Assembly: GCA_963576735.1 (NCBI GenBank)
Contig: OY755187.1
Span: 10,602,001-10,666,000 of the forward strand
Direction: 5' to 3'
Length of the DNA stretch: 64,000 bases
DNA from: Bedellia somnulentella
Lineage: Eukaryota > Arthropoda > Insecta > Lepidoptera > Bedelliidae
The notes under the pieces: model-generated
What the model saw: only the letters and a program-made list of their open reading frames with translations
The model's database searches: none
Told to the model about the DNA's origin: nothing
Shown: in pieces, positions 9,775 to 21,228 of the stretch
Layout of the letters: every line of letters starts with the position of its first letter
How positions within the stretch are numbered: the first letter of the stretch is position 1
Program-made: the position numbers and the translations under genes

Positions 9775-9913
9775 GGGTGTGTTCAGAGCTGTGCGGCCGC
9801 AGCTATAATCTAATTTTCAAAGAAAATTTTAAAGAGCGTTCAAGACCATTGCGTACGCACACCAGAACAACATATCGTATGTGCTGACGGTCAGGTCAGC
9901 TCTGAACACACCC
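9775..9913. mobile_element. MITE, PIF/Harbinger type
   Basis: 139 bp element with terminal inverted repeats GGGTGTGTTCAGAGCTG at both ends, flanked by TTA on each side (9772-9774 and 9914-9916). TTA duplications with GGG-starting ends are the hallmark of PIF/Harbinger elements. It has no coding capacity. Confidence 0.85.
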
Positions 9914-9916
9914 TTA

Positions 9917-10487
9917 AAAACTATGGCTTATCAAGCTTGACATATCCAGTTTAATGCGACTTCTCTTGTCTTCGAAATACTTTGTTGCCGAGAGTTCAGT
10001 GGTCACTGCCATCAAAGCTTTACGTGCCGTCGAATGTACAATCTCTCTGGCTTTTATTTATGTCTTATGAATATTTAATACAGCTATTCATAACAGACAG
10101 CCTCCACTGTTTTTCAGCATTTGCAGACTCCTCAGATTCGTGACCTTGCCGGACTCAAAGTTCAGAGTACGATTTTCATAAGCCTGACGTTGTCAAAATG
10201 TGTAAATTATTTTACTAAGAAGATTTTTTATTAGACTTAATAAATTTTAAGGACTTTCAAGGGTCATATTCATTAATTAAACATTAAAGAAGATTAAGAA
10301 TAGTTCTCTATAGAATAGATTTTAATTGTTTCACCGATGATAGAAATTCTTGACTAAGAAAATACAATTCAGCTTATTCGTATCTGTACTATACGGCGGC
10401 CCTCTGTCACTTGGGAACACTGACCAGGTAAAAAGTGGGTAAGCTGGAAGAAGACCAAATGTTCATGTGATTATCACAAAAGCAGGC
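9917..10487. other. Stretch without recognisable gene or repeat
   Basis: Nothing was recognised on either strand. Confidence 0.45.
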
Positions 10488-10498
10488 ATTGCTAGATG

Positions 10499-10749
10499 CA
10501 TACATACGTACATATACTCACAGCTATAAATCCCAAGAAGGGGTAGCCAGAGCTAAGGAATTAGAAATTCCTCAGCCACTTTTGGAAATTTGAGTGGGGA
10601 AAAGATGGTAAAATAAAGGTTGTTGGTGATGGGTCTCCAACCGTATCGCCCAAAAATCCCTTAAAAGCCCCAATACAGTTAATCGCCTCTTACGTACACC
10701 CACCGGAAGAAATGGGGTAGTGCTATTCTAAGCCGACACTACACAGCAA
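10499..10749 (-). mobile_element. TATG-tail repeat, full copy with target-site duplication
   Basis: 251 bp minus-strand copy flanked by the 11 bp direct repeat ATTGCTAGATG (10488-10498 and 10750-10760). It runs from the tail (CATACATACGTACATATACT) through GGGGTAGCCAGAGCTAAGG to the 5' end near CACTACACAGC. The variable-length duplication and simple-repeat tail indicate target-primed reverse transcription. Confidence 0.9.
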
Positions 10750-10760
10750 ATTGCTAGATG

Positions 10761-11726
10761 GTAAAAAGATTTAATACCTATCCTGCTTAATAAAAAAAAG
10801 TCACTGAAGCCGAGTCACTCTTTATCATTATCCTAAAAGTATATATACACGTATAAAACTAAGTATAATTTTCTAAGAAACTCGTTTGAATTATGGACTC
10901 CAATATAACTTTGCAAACAATTTAAGAACCAAAGTAACTCATCACTTGGGTTCGTTAGTTCTTAATTTCAATCGACCCTTTGGACGGTTGAAGAATTTCA
11001 AATGGCGATAAAACACGAACGGTTATTTATAACCGACCCTAGTTAGGTAACTAGTTTAGTTTATAAGTATTCCTTTGTAAGTTCCCTCATTCCAGTAAGT
11101 TACATTAGCGCTTGAACGAATGCCCAACCTTGATTCTGAACACAAAATACCGCTTTTGTAACGCTCTAGACCTTATAGTTTAGATCCTATAATAAACTTT
11201 TACTGTTTGAACTGTTTTGATATTAAATTCAGCTGACAACAGATAATTAGATAAACGTTATGGTTAGCTGTGATTTGCCTCGGTTTTGCTCGAAAGTATC
11301 TTTTTCCAAAAAAAGTCTAGTTATTCTCAAGTTACGATATGATATTATGACAGACCAAAGGAAAGAAGGATTAAATTCTATACGAATAAAAGATAAAGAA
11401 TGTGTCTAAGCATTACCAATTCTGAAGCACTGGCTACCCTTTTCAGGATTAAAACCATAAGAATAACTGTTTCTTTAAAATACGTTTTGGGTAGTTGTTG
11501 TCAGAGGCGACTTAGAGTTTGGGGTATTTTAATCGATCGATAATTGATATAGAATGAAAGAAATAAAAATCTTTATTCTCCTCTTGAGGACACAAACAAT
11601 ATAAAAAAAAAAACAATAAAAATAGACTTAAACCACTTATACAACAACAATTAAACAAAATATGCGCATCAGCAGATTCTATCATCCTTTATTTTACAAT
11701 ATTTTTCCCATTCAGGTTTCAGAAGT
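10761..11726. other. Stretch without recognisable gene
   Basis: AT-rich, with no coding signal. A short GGTTAGCTGTGATTTGCCTC region and an A-rich tract near 11600 carry no family that I know. Confidence 0.4.
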
Positions 11727-11978
11727 ACGCCGTGTAGTGTCGGCTTAGAATAGCACTAACCCGTTTCTACCGATGGGTGTACGTAAGAGGCGACTAACGG
11801 TATTGGGGCTTTTAAGGGATTTTTGGGCGATGCGGTTGGAAACCCATCACCAACAACCTTTACTTTACCATCTTTTCCCCACTCAATTTTCAAAAAGTGG
11901 CCGAGGAATTTTTAATTCCTTAGCTCTGGCTACCCCTTCTAGGGATTTATAGCCGTGAGTATATGTATGTATGTATGT
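11727..11978 (+). mobile_element. TATG-tail repeat, full copy with 13 bp target-site duplication
   Basis: Plus-strand reference copy of the family: 5' ACGCCGTGTAGTGTCGGC, then GCGACTAACGGTATTGGGGC, GGGCGATGCGGTTGGAAACC, TTAGCTCTGGCTACCCCTTC and the end GCCGTGAGTATATGTATG(TATG)n. The direct repeats AGGTTTCAGAAGT lie at 11714-11726 and 11979-11991. There is no open frame and no clear tRNA-type promoter, so it is a 3'-end retropseudogene or SINE-like parasite of the LINE that shares its tail. Confidence 0.9.
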
Positions 11979-12404
11979 AGGTTTCAGAAGTGGCATACAT
12001 TCTGAAGCTATAACCCCTATTTCGGGATTATAGCAGTGATTATAAGTAAGTTTCGTAATAAAAAGAAATACATTGTTCATCTAACATTAGCACAAGACAT
12101 TAATACTAAGATATCCCAATTCTAAAGCTCTTTCTATATTACTATAGTACAATATTAATACAAAGTCTAATATTCCCAAGTATAAATTCCTTGGCCATGG
12201 GCGTGGTCCATTGAAGTTGACGGGGGTCCAGGCTACAGGTCAAACGAGGCTCCTTTGTTCCAGTTAGTTTATTTAATGCCCCGAGATTCTTTTCTCGCTC
12301 GCTTTTATCGATCCGAATGGCATTTTGATCAGGCAACTATTTATTTATTCGGGTTATTAGAATAATGATCATTGATACATTCCTTTCGGTTTCACTGTTC
12401 TAAA

Positions 12405-12472
12405 ATATATACATATACATTACGGCTGTAAATCCATAAAAGGGTAGTCAACTCTTCAGAATTAGAAACAAC
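12405..12472 (-). mobile_element. TATG-tail repeat, 3' fragment
   Basis: Only the tail and the AAAAGGGTAGTCAACTCTTC region remain. Confidence 0.55.
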
Positions 12473-13008
12473 AGTTGTTGGTCATTGTGACAGTTTACAT
12501 CAGAATTTCATAAATATTAAAACGCAAATTGGATTTTTTATATTGGTTTCGACATGTTTGCCACGTCACAATTATGACTAACGTATAATTAAGGCGTGAT
12601 TTTGTACATGTATTCTGTGCTACGTCAACATCCTAGTTACGACACAAACCAACAAAAATTTTGATTAATATTCTAAGTATTTTAGGGTTGACCTTATAAG
12701 CCGGTAATACAGGCTGGGTCTATTTCTTGAGTACATGGGTGGGCCCTATGGGTAGGGCAAAAACTGTGACTAAGGATGTTCGATTCTAAAAGGAACTAGC
12801 GTAAAATTACCTTCAGATATTCGGAAAAGAAAGGCTAAAAGCCTATTTAGTAATTGCAAATATTAACAAAATATCTTATTTCCTTTTATATTTCTATTAG
12901 TTAAAAAGCAGAGTACCTTCAGCCTCTTAAGTAAATTACTTAGACGCTAAGAACAACAATAACATATAGCGTGACGCGCCAAGATCGTAACAAAGGGACA
13001 AAAACGAA
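12473..13008. other. Stretch without recognisable gene or repeat
   Basis: Nothing was recognised. It ends at the A preceding the Helitron at 13009. Confidence 0.4.
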
Positions 13009-13570
13009 TCAATACATAGTATAAAACAAAGTCGCTTTCGCTGTATGTCCGTATGTATGCTTAGATCTTTAAAACTACGCAACGGATTTTGATGCGGTTT
13101 TTTTTAATAGATAGAGTGATTATTAAGGAAGGTTTGTATGTATAATAAATGCATAATATAGTAGAGAAACACTGATAAATTTAAAGGTTTCTAATGTGAT
13201 GTCGTAAATAAGCACGTTTTTTTGCGCTTATATTGCAAACGCTGGCTGAACCCTACGAGATAGATCAAAATAATGTACTACAGTATTGTTCACCTTAAAA
13301 AGTTCAACAAAAAAGTCCGCGATGGTATATGTCTATCTCTTAGGGATAACCCAGCATAACCATTTTTATTCTTTACTAAAAAATTATTATTTACGAAGTG
13401 ATTTTAAACAATACAGCATTAATCCTTATTCAATTAAGTACCTTAAATAAATTGTGCATTTATTATAGATCAATATGATTTTTACAGCATGTAATTTAAG
13501 TGATTATTACCGAAGATATTACAAATTTAAAATGCAGGGTCGTAGTTGTTTGCGCCGGGCGGCGCGTGCC

Positions 13571-13579
13571 TATAAATAG
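13571..13579 (+). promoter_or_regulatory. TATA-like box inside Helitron
   Basis: TATAAATAG between two GC-rich blocks (GCGCCGGGCGGCGCG before, CGCGTCGATG after), ~55 bp upstream of the helicase remnant. It resembles a core promoter by sequence only. Confidence 0.3.
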
Positions 13580-13627
13580 CGCGTCGATGTCCGCGCTTCG
13601 CCTTATAGCACTTTATGATTTGCAGCG

Positions 13628-13978
13628 CCTCCTAAGCTCTGCAATGGCACACGTTTGCTGGTAAAATCACAAAAAAAAAATCATAATAGAGTGCACAATA
13701 CCGGAGAAGATGTACTAATTCCCCGAATTCCTCTGATACCATCAGATTTACCGTTCCAATTTAAACGCCTACAATTTCCGGTAAAGATATCTTTTGCAAT
13801 GACCATTAATAAATCGCAGGGTCAAACTTTTAACGTTGCAGGATTAGACTTGAGTGTTGAGTGTTTTTCACATGGCCAATTATATGTCGCGCTGTCAAGA
13901 GTAACGTCTAAGCAAAACATGTTTGTATTGGCTAATGACAAAAAAGCTGTGAACGTTGTGTATAAGGACATTCTGTAG
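13628..13978 (+). pseudogene. Helitron helicase C-terminus (relic)
   Basis: Open frame that starts without an ATG at P-P-K-L-C-N-G-T-R-L-L-V, the conserved block before helicase motif V. It continues through P-F-Q-F-K-R-L-Q-F-P, F-A-M-T-I-N-K-S-Q-G-Q-T (motif V) and H-G-Q-L-Y-V-A-L-S-R-V (motif VI), ending in V-V-Y-K-D-I-L and a stop 45 bp before the Helitron terminus. In an intact replicase this is the last part of a PIF1-like 5'-3' helicase fused to a Rep endonuclease. The nuclease and Walker A/B motifs are absent, so it cannot function. The frame itself is intact, suggesting recent deletion. Confidence 0.85.
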
Positions 13979-14170
13979 TAGGTATATTTTGCATTGCACC
14001 CGTGCGAAGCCGGGGCGGGTCGCTAGTATTAAATAAACAAGAATCCACGATATTTGAGTAGAAATGTTCTTCTATTTGTGAAGATATTCCAAACAAACAT
14101 ACAGATCTCTGCATAATTTACTTAGTTATAAAATTCAAACTATCAATCACTTTTCAAATCTATTGGATTT

Positions 14171-14379
14171 GCCATGTGGTGTCGGTTTAGATTAGCACTA
14201 ACCCATTTGTGTTCACGGGTGTGTCGAACGTTGCGACTAAGGGTATTTGGGATTTAAAAAGATTGTTGAGCGATGTGACTGGAAACCCATCACAGCTCTA
14301 TGAACCATCTTTTCCACTCAATTCCCAAATATCCCTGAGGCATTTAAAATAATTATAACCGTGAGATATAGATATATGA
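14171..14379 (+). mobile_element. TATG-tail repeat, degenerate copy
   Basis: Runs from GCCATGTGGTGTCGGTTTAG to ATTATAACCGTGAGATATAG. The tail is mutated to ATAGATATATGA. Confidence 0.75.
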
Positions 14380-15179
14380 AGTGACATTTCATAAAATACT
14401 TTGTTTAACACCATCCTAACCGGTAGTAGTATCGAAGAACGACACACCCAAATCCCAATTAAAACTCCCGACTTAACACAGCTACATGGAACCGTATGTA
14501 TTCAGTTTAGTATTCATGAGACGACTGTCACTCTAACATCCACTACAAACAGATTAAGGGATGCTCCCGAGCCCTCATTTGCCCTTCCCGAATTAGGTTA
14601 AAGTTCCGTAGAGCATCTTGACCCTTATCAAACATTTAGAGAGATTTGTGGAACACAAATGTAAATAGAACTGTTAATGCCTATATTCAGGTTTCGGAAA
14701 GCTAAAATATTTTCATTGTGGACGCGAAAATCGAGCGAGCAATGTTATAGAACGGTGCTATTTTGTTTGAAGGTTTTCAGTCAAATATTTATTGTACGCT
14801 GCTGGTGAAATATTTAAACTAAAATGCTAAGTTGATAAAGGTACAAAGTTCGTTTCTATTTCTATATTTTTTAGTCTTTTATGGGAACTGTTTTTGCACT
14901 TAAAAAGTACTTGCTTAGTTTCAGTCATAAATGAACTCTTTTAGCTCTTTATTCGATACCAATTTCGATAAAATCTTAGCATACAAACAAATTTACCCAA
15001 ATCTGGATCTCGTTTTAAAAATCATTCCCGCGGGAACTTCCCCATTAGTTGGGGACTCCATTACCCCAATCAGAACATTATATATGTCCTCATCTGACCA
15101 AGCTGAAATGACCAATAGTACATATATTCTAATTGGCAATAACAGAATTGAACCTTCGACTTACAAAAGTAGCCGAACA

Positions 15180-15240
15180 TTTCCTAATTCTAAAGCTCTG
15201 GATACCCCTTTTAGGATTCATACGCGTAAGTATTTGTATG
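15180..15240 (+). mobile_element. TATG-tail repeat, 3' fragment
   Basis: Carries TTCTAAAGCTCTGGATACCC and the decayed end TACGCGTAAGTATTTGTATG. A 106-codon frame over 14931-15251 runs into it and is not thought to be a gene. Confidence 0.6.
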
Positions 15241-16970
15241 AATTACCATAATTCAGCTAAAAGAAAACCCCAGTTTTAAAAGTTAAAAAAATATAATAAT
15301 TTTCCACTCGTGAGTGGCAAAAAATTCCGGGCGCGGCACGCCAATCCGTTTTTCTTAGCATCAACAACAAAGAGCTACTCGCGACGCAACCGTTCTACTT
15401 ACAAAAAGGTTCTCTCCACGTTTTAGCCCAGTTTAACTCTTTGTCCCATTACCCACTGTTTAGTTTCTACTTTGTGATTGTTGGTTTTCATGTTAACCCG
15501 TTTACCGGTGTTTGGCTCGGTCGCACGATTCACCAATTTACTAATCAAAGGTAAATTAATCTAATCGCAATTCGGTTTATTTAATCAAGTTTCGCTTTGA
15601 GGTGCGCGACGCGAATTGTGTTGTAATTTAAACTATTAGCCTTTTGCTCGTTGTTCGGAAAACACTTAATCACGTTTGCAAACTTGTTTGTGTACGCGAA
15701 TAACTAGTATTATTGGTTTTGTTGAGCAGACGTTAGTTGAATGTAAAATATTGCTTTGTGCAGGGAAATGTCTGCTCTATATTTTAATTCAACTGTTTTC
15801 TACTCAAAGAATTAACAGTATTAATTTCTATTACGATGTATACTAGTGTTATAAAACACTGCAATTATTGGTGGCATGACGCGCCCATAAAGTCTTTTCT
15901 TTTATAACACAAACAATAATAGCCATTAAATTTACTAATCTGAAGCTCTAACACACACATCCCATCTTCATTCAACACGCTACTGAGGATACTGAGGAGG
16001 AGGAAATTATTCCTTACTCCACCATACTAATACTAATGCAGTCCAAAAAAGCAAAGAAAGCGAATACATTCAGCGTCCCACTTTGCGCTGCATCGCGTAT
16101 GGACACAGCACTCGACGACACATAACCTTTGTGCGATGGATCCACTACTCGCAGCTCCGATGCTTTTAGCGCTTAATCCGCTTTTCTCACTATTTTCACA
16201 CATTTCAACGCGAAATAGGAGCGCTGTATATTTTACACGATATTTTAAATTATTCAGCGCTTTGTTGTTTTCGAAAGAAATGAGGGCGTAATTGAATTTG
16301 CTGTTTTATCATGTCAGCGGTGAGCGGTGAGAGATTATAATGTTGATGCTTCCGTTTTCTCGACAGCCCAACCAAACCTAAATTATACGCGTAAAGATGC
16401 TCTTTCTTATTTAAAACTTTCTTTAACTGTTTAAATGCAGATTTAGAAACCGTATTCTATATATGGGCCATAAACATCAGTGTCAAAAATAAAAATCAAG
16501 TATTGACAGTACAAGACGTATCGATAACTACATAGCAAATCGAGTAAAGTTGCAAACAGTTAATATAGTCAGAAGTGTAAATGCGACGGTGTGGTACACG
16601 TCAGCGCTCCATCTTCGTTAGCCACAACTTCCAACCCCATCAATATTCATGAGTACGCCGATCAATCCACTATTGCTGGGACTTGCACATGGAATTAACC
16701 ACTTTATACAGCTACACGTGCAATCACCGTTTAAATAAAAAAATAAGGCTATGAGAAAAAAACGGTAGAACACTGCCTCTAACTTGCAATTAACGGAATA
16801 ACTAAAATAATTAACGAATATAAGAAATTTTCGAATGAGATTATTAGTTACACTAATAGAAATGTAGATCTCATATATATTATTGCTTAATGACTTATTT
16901 CCGTACCACTTTCTATGAGCTTAATCATTGCCGATAAACATCTTGAAAAAACTTACCACGGGTTCAATAC
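15241..16970. other. Repeat-poor stretch, no gene recognised
   Basis: Unusually free of the repeats that fill the rest of the window. It holds CpG-containing blocks (for example GCGCGGCACGCC near 15330 and ACTCGACGACAC near 16105). This fits unique intergenic, intronic or regulatory DNA, but I see no exon. Confidence 0.4.
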
Positions 16971-16971
16971 C

Positions 16972-17212
16972 TACACACATACATATACTCACGGCTATAA
17001 ATCCCTAGAAGTGGTAGCCAAGGCTTCAGTATATGAAATACCTCAGCCACTCTTGGAACCTGAGCGGGAAAAGATTGTTAAACAAAGGTTGATGATGGGC
17101 CTCCAGCCGCATCGCCCAACAACATCTTTAAAACTCCAAATCCCTTAGTCGTCTCTTACAGACACAAATGGATACAAATGGGGAAGTGCTATTTTAAGCC
17201 GAAACTAACAGC
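16972..17212 (-). mobile_element. TATG-tail repeat
   Basis: Minus-strand copy from CACACATACATATACTCACG to the diverged 5' end GCCGAAACTAACAGC. Point differences are spread through its length. Confidence 0.8.
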
Positions 17213-17395
17213 TTCACTTCAATAGCTAATTCAATCCAAATTATAAACAGGGCTATAAAAAAAATAGTCCACATTCTCATTGAAACTTATCTTTTCAGAG
17301 CTAAATAACACATTTGAATAGAACACATCTATATAACGAAGCTTTATCGCCGATGATGTCGTAAAAAAATAAGGTCGGCCATTCAACAGACAAAA

Positions 17396-17460
17396 TGGTA
17401 CAAGGAGGAATATCCTTTCAATAGGAATAGCGAATTGCGAGACGGGTGATCAGGTCAGAG
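17396..17460 (+). repeat. Dispersed repeat shared with 2100-2182
   Basis: Begins CAAGGAGGAATATCCTTTCA and keeps the order of the minus-strand copy at 2100-2182. Confidence 0.45.
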
Positions 17461-17482
17461 GAAATGAGCAGTTATTATGCAA

Positions 17483-17702
17483 ATATATATACATATACTC
17501 ACGAAATTAGTTTCCATTGGGGTAGGCAGAGACTATCGATCGCCACTTTTTATGATCTAGGCATCTAGCTACACCTTTCTTAAACTTTTTCATAAATACC
17601 CTTTTATTCATTACATTTACGTCGCCTGTCTTTTTGAGCATATTTTATATTTGATCTAAATATGTCGTCCATACTCGTCCTTTATGCAAATACATGATTT
17701 CT
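17483..17702 (-). mobile_element. LINE 3' end fragment
   Basis: Minus-strand copy with the 3' tail TGAGTATATGTATATATATT and codons matching the AGTGGCGATCGATAGTCTCT terminal region. Upstream coding sequence is recognisable but broken by substitutions. Confidence 0.75.
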
Positions 17703-18859
17703 TAATCTGGAAACGTGAAAACGATCAATCAACTGGACCAGGTGCCAGCTGTTCCCTCTGAGGAGGGCGCCGTTCTAATTGAACGAATTTCGTCTGAGCT
17801 TTCGACTCGGCCAAATGTTACGAACGTGTTTTGAACGAAAGATTACTTTAATAAAGATTATTTTACTGTAGGCAGTCTGAGATGTGGAATAATGAGTTTT
17901 AATTAATTTGTGATAAATGTTCAATAAAAGGAACAAATGCAAAATCGGACCCCTTTGATAGGTCATAAAATACCGAAGTTAGTCGTAAACTTTCGTTTGT
18001 GTGAGTGTTACTCTCACGACATATACTAACTCTAATCCGGAATTACTTTACAAAAAAAATAAGTCTCACACTAGTAGTCCCAAATCTGACATCCCACCAG
18101 GAAACTTTGAAAAACACAAATCCATTCAAAGTAGACTTTAGCACGTATAAAAGAAAAGTTAAAAAAAACCAAGTGTGCAAGACTCCAGATGTCAGCTGGA
18201 GCGGCGGCAGCGCGTGAGTAATTAAATAAAAAAACCTGACACGTCCGCCCGTGCGCTCGTAAAAGCCAGCCATGCTGAAAAAGCTTAAATCTATGGCCAA
18301 GGAAATAGACTCTAAAACTGAAATCAGGTCAACTCGACAGGATTACCGCGAGTCAGGTCTTAAATTTCAACTCCCTGGATTATCAATTAAAAACTGCAAT
18401 GCTTCGGATTGTGGGTTTAACTGGATATGGTCAGGAATTTCATTTTAATTAATGGCTTTTATTTATATGTATTTAAAATAGCTTAAAATAGTGGCCGCGA
18501 TATTTTAACGCAACCAGAACACTAATTACTCATAGAATTATTTAACAAACATAATTAGAAATGCTGCTGATTTAATTACCATTTATTGACATCTACTCGT
18601 AGTTATATTTGGAGACGTTTAATAAACCTCATAATTCTACCATCATTTAGTAAAGTTAGTAAGTTCGGAAAAGAGCTGTTTTAATTTTATATTATTATAT
18701 TCGCTAAAGCAATGTTGGACATATAAACTCATAATGAACATAGACCTAGAATATATATTGGGAAACCATATAGAATTACTGTCTCCCACACTACAGGCAA
18801 CCCTTTTGGGAGGCAGGTTTGAAATAATATTGTATTATGTTCTGATGAGCCAATAAATG
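17703..18859. other. Stretch with no gene recognised; GC-rich patch at 18178-18220
   Basis: Bases 18178-18220 carry ATGTCAGCTGGAGCGGCGGC, then AGCGC, then GTGAGT, a start codon, Ala-rich codons and a consensus 5' splice site. A CTCCAG/CTGGAG hairpin overlaps it. Without a downstream exon this is only suggestive. Confidence 0.3.
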
Positions 18860-18972
18860 TGATGGGAGATCCGTCACCAAAAACCTTTTATAGTACAATC
18901 TTTTCCCCACACAATTTCTCTCTTTGGCCACCCCTTTTAAGGATTTACAGCCGTGGGTATCGATGTATGTAA
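18860..18972 (+). mobile_element. TATG-tail repeat, 3' half, degenerate
   Basis: Recognised by GTCACCAAAAACCTTTTATA, CTTTGGCCACCCCTTTTAAG and the end GCCGTGGGTATCGATGTATG. Confidence 0.65.
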
Positions 18973-19784
18973 AATTCCACAGTCAGTTGAAGTGTTAAAA
19001 GGAAAGATTCTAGCAAAATATTCATAAAATTTGGTATATATTTGAATTAGCAGGAATGAATTATATGTGAGTTCTCCATATGATAAGTTAAAATCGGAAA
19101 TCGAGTCACATCGCAGCACAGTGTAGGGTGACATCACAATCGGAGCGGCCGGGATGTTTTCACAAGTGAAACTACAGCCTATTACCGTCTGAGGTCAGTT
19201 TAGAAAGTGTGGCGACAATACTTCGCGAGCCGTTTACTTCAACTGATTTACTACCTTTGCACTAAAATGCTATCATTCAATTCGTACTGAATATTTCTTT
19301 GTTCCTGACTACAAAAGTGATTTTAAAAAAAACATACTGAAAAACCAGTTGGACTATACAACTATCAAATATTATGCTCAATATAAATTTCAGCAAGTGT
19401 ATTTATTAATATTATATTTGCTGTAGTGATGTCATTTTTAAACATTTATTTTGTGGAAGATATCATTTTCCGATAAAACCAATACTTTATTTTATGTTGA
19501 TTTTCTTGCATTGTAAATTAAAACTGACAAAAGCTTACTCGCATCGGTGAATCATCTTTCACCTGCCGTATTTTTCCAAAAACATAGTAATCCCGGAAAA
19601 TAAATGACTTTCTCATAAATTTTAATACCATAATATTTTCTGTGTAGTGGCAATGGTAGCCATCGAATAGCAGTAACTAACGCAATACCTGGAACAAATG
19701 AAAAAATATTTTAATACAAACAGCTCAAAAACATTTTACGTTTGGCTAAACCCGTATTTATAAATCAAATCGATAAACACAGAG
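18973..19784. other. Stretch without recognisable gene or repeat
   Basis: Nothing was recognised on either strand. Confidence 0.4.
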
Positions 19785-19992
19785 CTGTGTTGTGCCGGCT
19801 TAAAATAGCACTACCCCGTTAATTTTCGCGGGTGTCGTAAAAGGCTTCAAGGCTTTTTAAGAGATTGTTGAGCGATGTGAAGACCCATCACCAACCATCA
19901 ATTATTGTATCATCTTTTCCTCACTCTACTTCCAAAAGCAGCTGGGGATTTACTAACACTAAAGCTCTGGCTACCCCTTTTTGTATTTACCT
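19785..19992 (+). mobile_element. TATG-tail repeat, 3' truncated
   Basis: Carries TGTGCCGGCTTAAAATAGCA, an 8-10 bp internal deletion after AAAAGGC, and CTCTGGCTACCCCTTTTTGT. The tail is lost. Confidence 0.75.
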
Positions 19993-20388
19993 TATTTATT
20001 TATAAAATGAGTACAAATAATCAGAATTACCCAACCAAAGACCTCCATTTTTGTGTTTTTCTGCCGTAATTACATACGGTAGGCAAGATAGTGATGTGCA
20101 ACACAAATGCGACATTCAGAGCAGTCGTGATGATGTGAATCGTTAACCCTGATTGCAAAGTGAAGGGGAGTGTGGCCGAGCGCGATTTAGAAATACGTGA
20201 TCGCGTTAAAAATTGAATAAGCGAGTGTAATGGCCCTATAAACTGGATGCTATAAAGAATACTTCGCGACTCATACTGATAATACTGCGGAAATTTCACA
20301 TTTATTTATTACTGGTATTATTTTTGTGGAGAGCATGGATGGAAATGAAATGATGGAAGAGAGAAATATATAGGATCTTGGGTGGTTG

Positions 20389-20548
20389 TGTAAGAAAAGA
20401 AGAAATTCCCCAGCCAGATTTTGAAGTTGAGTGGGGAAAAGAATGTAAAATAAAGGATGTATAGTATAAAGGGTCTCCATCCACCTCGCCCAAAACATCA
20501 CTTAAAAAGCCCAAAACCAGAAGTTGCCTCGTACAACAAGCAGTTGGT
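20389..20548 (-). mobile_element. TATG-tail repeat fragment (left member of an opposed pair)
   Basis: Minus-strand copy covering TTGAGTGGGGAAAAGAATGT and GGGTCTCCATCCACCTCGCC. It is oriented away from the plus-strand fragment that follows. Confidence 0.7.
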
Positions 20549-20555
20549 GTCCCGT

Positions 20556-20676
20556 CACTAGCAAGGTTTATTTTACAATATTTTCTCGCTTAACTTCCAA
20601 AAGTGCCTGAAATATTTTTTTCTATTCTGAAGCTCTGGCCACCCCTGTTTGAGAATTATAACCGCGTATGTATGTC
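20556..20676 (+). mobile_element. TATG-tail repeat fragment (right member of an opposed pair)
   Basis: Plus-strand 3' portion with CTTAACTTCCAAAAGTGCCT and GAAGCTCTGGCCACCCCTGT, ending ACCGCGTATGTATGTCC. Confidence 0.7.
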
Positions 20677-20908
20677 CATTTAACGATATCCAATCAAATC
20701 ATCCATACTACGGACAATCCAAAATTCCAATTCCGCATTATTCATAGAGATCCGTGTAACAGGGTCCCCGGGGCGTCTCAGACGTGAGTTCACTCATTCG
20801 AATTGGATTAGCAGGAGTGATATTGCATAGATATGACCCTTGTCGTACCATGCTAACTGGGATGTATTCAGACTAAGTTGTTAACATGTCCATGGTACCA
20901 ATCAATTT

Positions 20909-20955
20909 GCCATGTAGTGTTAGAATATCACTATCCAATAACTTCCCATAGAATA
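20909..20955 (+). mobile_element. TATG-tail repeat, 5' fragment
   Basis: Only the start remains: TGCCATGTAGTGTTAGAATA and part of the next block. Confidence 0.5.
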
Positions 20956-20984
20956 AACTTACTTTTAGTACATAACATAATAAA

Positions 20985-21203
20985 CATAATAACATAAACG
21001 TTCACGCCGCATATCCCCGAAGGGGTTGGCAGAGGTACTAATACTTCTGAACATCACGTGACTTTGTCACCTGGACTTTGCATGGACAGTGTACTCACGT
21101 GATAGGGGGCAGGCCTATCGCCGTTTTGTACAAATACACTGTCACATGACTAAGTACAACTCAGCCATGTGGGTTTCCTCACGATGTTTTCCCTCACCGT
21201 TAG
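20985..21203 (-). mobile_element. tRNA-headed SINE, 5'-truncated
   Basis: Minus-strand copy of the SINE at 55824-56192. It holds the tail (CATAATAACATAAACGTTCA), CCCCGAAGGGGTTGGCAGAG and the core CCTCACGATGTTTTCCCTCA. The tRNA head is missing, and about 17 bp are deleted after GTCACCTGG. Confidence 0.8.
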
Positions 21204-21228
21204 TACTTACTGTACTGTACTTTTAGTA

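Larger units (their letters stand above)
13009..14026 (+). mobile_element. Helitron, internally deleted, family B
   Basis: The 5' end is TCAATACATAGTATAAAACA preceded by A. The 3' end is ACCCGTGCGAAGCCGGGGCG then GGTCGCTAG followed by T, with an ACCCG/CGGGT stem 5 bp from the terminus. At 1018 bp it keeps only the last ~115 codons of the replicase (13628-13978), so it is a deletion derivative of an autonomous element. It has a GC-rich segment at 13540-13635. Confidence 0.9.
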
